Origin: Oligoflexales bacterium
GTDB lineage: Bacteria; Bdellovibrionota_B; Oligoflexia; Oligoflexales; CACXFL01
Length of the DNA stretch: 6,907 bases
Assembly (NCBI GenBank): GCA_028282865.1
Contig: JANQHA010000654.1
Coordinates: 1-6,907 of the forward strand
Reading direction: 5' to 3'
Shown: positions 5,558 to 6,907 of the stretch, piece after piece
Layout of the letters: the number at the start of each line of letters is the position of its first letter
Numbering within the stretch: the stretch's first letter is position 1
The notes under the pieces: model-generated
Told to the model about the DNA's origin: nothing
What the model saw: only the letters and a program-made list of their open reading frames with translations
Database searches by the model: none
Made by a program: the position numbers and the translations under genes

Positions 5558-6663
5558 TTTTCTGCAGCTCGAATTAGTGCTTTGTTTTCATCTGGGGTGC
5601 CAACCGTTATTCTCAAGCACCCTTCTAGCCCCGGTCCTTTGGAGATGTTTCTAACTAATATTCCTTCTTCAATCAACTTCTGGTAAGCCCGTTGACAAAG
5701 ACTTTGATCACCCCACCGAATCAAAAAAAAGTTTGCCTGAGATTGCTTTACTGTGAACCCGCCGGTTGCTCCCAAATGATTTAGACATCCTATCAACTGA
5801 TCTCTTTCTTGCTTTATCTTAGCTACCGTGGTCGAAACAAAACTTTGAAGAGAACGGTCCTTTAAAAAAATCGATGCAGCAGCTAGGGTAAATTGATTTA
5901 ATAGGTAAGGTAAGCGTAGTTTTTGAAATATAGAAATATAATCTTGGTGGGCGATGACATAGCCAAGTCGAATTCCGGCGGCACCGAGGGTTTTGGAACA
6001 TGTACGCAGAATGATTAGGTTTCCATAGTCTGACAATAGGTCGGTAAACTTCTCTTCTGCAAACTCGAAATAGGCTTCATCGGCTAGGAAAATACTTGTT
6101 GGGTTTTTATCCAAAAGAGTTTTTAGATCCTTTTTGCTTAACGCATTTCCTACTGGATTGTTTGGCGATGCGAATATTACTAATGAATTTATAGGAAGCT
6201 CTGGCAAATCATTAATATCGTACTCTAGGTCTTTATTCAGCGGCCAGACTTCGTATGGTATTCCTTCATATTGGCAATGCGATTCATAAAGTGGAAACGA
6301 AGGTCGAGCGATGATAGTTTTTCCTGATAATTTTTTTGTTAAACAGCTAATAACGAGAGAGAGTAAATGGTTGGTGCCTGGACCGGTCAGTAAGCATCCA
6401 CTTGGAACCCCTGCATAGTCTGCCAACAGATCAGTGATTGGATCGCTAAATGCGCTTGGGTACCTATTCCAATTTACAAGTAAAAGCTTTTCAACCACTG
6501 ATTTCTTAACTGATTCTGGCCAGTCATAAGGCGATTCATTTTGATCTAACTTAATCGAGACATTCGGAGTATCAATTGAGTATTCTTTTGCATTTATTAA
6601 AGTTGGCAGAAAAAATGACTCAATAAGAGCGTGATCTGGTTTTTTGACGATAATCGGTTGCAT
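5542..6663 (-). CDS. hisC: Histidinol-phosphate aminotransferase family protein (PLP-dependent, fold type I)
   Basis: A 373-residue class I/II aminotransferase of the HisC family, whose standard reaction is transfer of an amino group from glutamate to imidazole-acetol phosphate in histidine synthesis, in the cytoplasm. Visible motifs in order: substrate-loop LDQNESP (39-45), RYP (67-69), cofactor-phosphate loop GPGTNHL (94-100), Tyr126, SPNNPVG (166-172) with Asn169, DEAY (195-198) with Asp195 and Tyr198, SKTLGAAGIRLGY (223-235) with Schiff-base Lys224 and Arg232, EEGILVRNI (332-340), and LRITVGT (350-356) with the carboxylate-binding Arg351. The length is close to normal. The ATG at 6663 has GAGG nine bases upstream. 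The loop reads GTNHL where HisC normally has GSDEL, and the usual N-terminal PYxPG stretch is not obvious. No other his gene is in the window. It overlaps a glycosyltransferase by 16 bases, so a divergent HisC-like enzyme making an amino compound for envelope glycans, or a threonine-phosphate decarboxylase-like enzyme, is possible. The family is firm; the histidine role is probable. Confidence 0.85.
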   Translation of the reverse strand: MQPIIVKKPDHALIESFFLPTLINAKEYSIDTPNVSIKLDQNESPYDWPESVKKSVVEKLLLVNWNRYPSAFSDPITDLLADYAGVPSGCLLTGPGTNHLLSLVISCLTKKLSGKTIIARPSFPLYESHCQYEGIPYEVWPLNKDLEYDINDLPELPINSLVIFASPNNPVGNALSKKDLKTLLDKNPTSIFLADEAYFEFAEEKFTDLLSDYGNLIILRTCSKTLGAAGIRLGYVIAHQDYISIFQKLRLPYLLNQFTLAAASIFLKDRSLQSFVSTTVAKIKQERDQLIGCLNHLGATGGFTVKQSQANFFLIRWGDQSLCQRAYQKLIEEGILVRNISKGPGLEGCLRITVGTPDENKALIRAAEKCFTN

Positions 6664-6731
6664 CTGACCCTACCTCAAACAGTTAGTACTTATAATTCTT
6701 AAACAATCAATCTAGGTTCAGCAACAAGATG

Positions 6732-6907
6732 TTAGTCTTTGGTAGCATCTTTTATAAGGGAGGAGGCAGATTGTATAGAAATCACCCATAGTTGGTGGAC
6801 AGCGCGGGTAGCTGCTACGTGCAGAGCCCGTCTAGACTCCTCTGTTTCAGAGTAATGGCTATGGTTGCAATCAGGTATAACCACGTAGTCGAACTCTAGA
6901 CCCTTTA
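6732..6907 (-). CDS. C-terminal end of a UvrD/HelD-type superfamily 1 helicase (5' part beyond window)
   Basis: The frame enters at the right edge and ends with TAA at 6732-6734, giving 57 complete codons. It starts with KGLEFDYVVIP, the motif V region of UvrD-like superfamily 1 helicases of the UvrD_C_2 type, and continues with EESRRALHVAATRAVHQLWVIS, the motif VI region, whose Arg contacts ATP phosphates. After the last strand it ends within about 15 residues, as is usual in HelD-like and other short UvrD_C_2 proteins. The spacing between motifs V and VI is short, about 20 residues, so no extra domain is inserted. The full protein would be an ATP-driven DNA translocase or helicase; the missing N-terminal part decides whether it is HelD-like, a nuclease fusion or a stand-alone repair helicase. 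The next gene starts 68 bases downstream on the same strand with no clear terminator between, so read-through is possible. The frame was found by translating the right edge by hand. Confidence 0.82.
   Translation of the reverse strand, partial: KGLEFDYVVIPDCNHSHYSETEESRRALHVAATRAVHQLWVISIQSASSLIKDATKD

Noticed and set aside
6726..6751. AAGATG/CATCTT inverted repeat near the helicase stop codon, possible terminator
   Set aside because: The stem is only six AT-rich base pairs around a 14-base loop, overlaps the stop codon, and has no U-run in the direction of transcription.

Overview
All five protein-coding genes that can be supported here lie on the minus strand, so in transcription order the window reads from its right end to its left: the C-terminal end of a UvrD/HelD-type superfamily 1 helicase, a HisC-family aminotransferase, a family 9 (heptosyltransferase-like) glycosyltransferase, a very large multidomain surface lipoprotein, and the start of a small secreted protein that runs off the left edge. 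There are no tRNA or rRNA genes, CRISPR arrays, insertion sequences or phage genes.

The organism is a Gram-negative bacterium. The evidence is an outer-membrane-type lipoprotein signal and a glycosyltransferase of the family that adds heptose to lipopolysaccharide core. Large lipoproteins that mix fibronectin III, LamG and IPT/TIG domains are common in Bdellovibrionota/Oligoflexia and other deltaproteobacteria-like lineages, but I cannot fix the taxon from sequence alone, and that placement is an inference with low confidence.

Layout. Positions 6732-6907 hold the helicase tail with its motifs V and VI. A 68-base gap without a clear terminator separates it from the aminotransferase (5542-6663). 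The aminotransferase overlaps the glycosyltransferase (4598-5557) by 16 bases. The glycosyltransferase has no visible Shine-Dalgarno sequence, so the two are probably translationally coupled. A 225-base AT-rich gap follows, then the 1303-residue lipoprotein (461-4372): four fibronectin-III-like modules, a Ser/Thr/Pro linker after the first of them, then LamG-IPT-LamG-IPT-LamG. Just after its stop codon is a 14-base imperfect inverted repeat, overlapped by a tandem pair of 9-base direct repeats. A candidate promoter follows, and then the small Tyr/Asp-rich exported protein (1-247, incomplete).

Functionally, the left half is cell-surface or secreted material. The right half is an aminotransferase/glycosyltransferase pair that could serve envelope glycan assembly, although the aminotransferase may simply be the histidine-pathway enzyme. 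I did not find a clear undescribed defence or mobile system. The most unusual items are the Tyr/Asp-rich secreted protein, the adjacent cysteine pair found in each of the three LamG copies, the altered cofactor-loop motif in the HisC-like enzyme, and the repeat structure after the lipoprotein gene.
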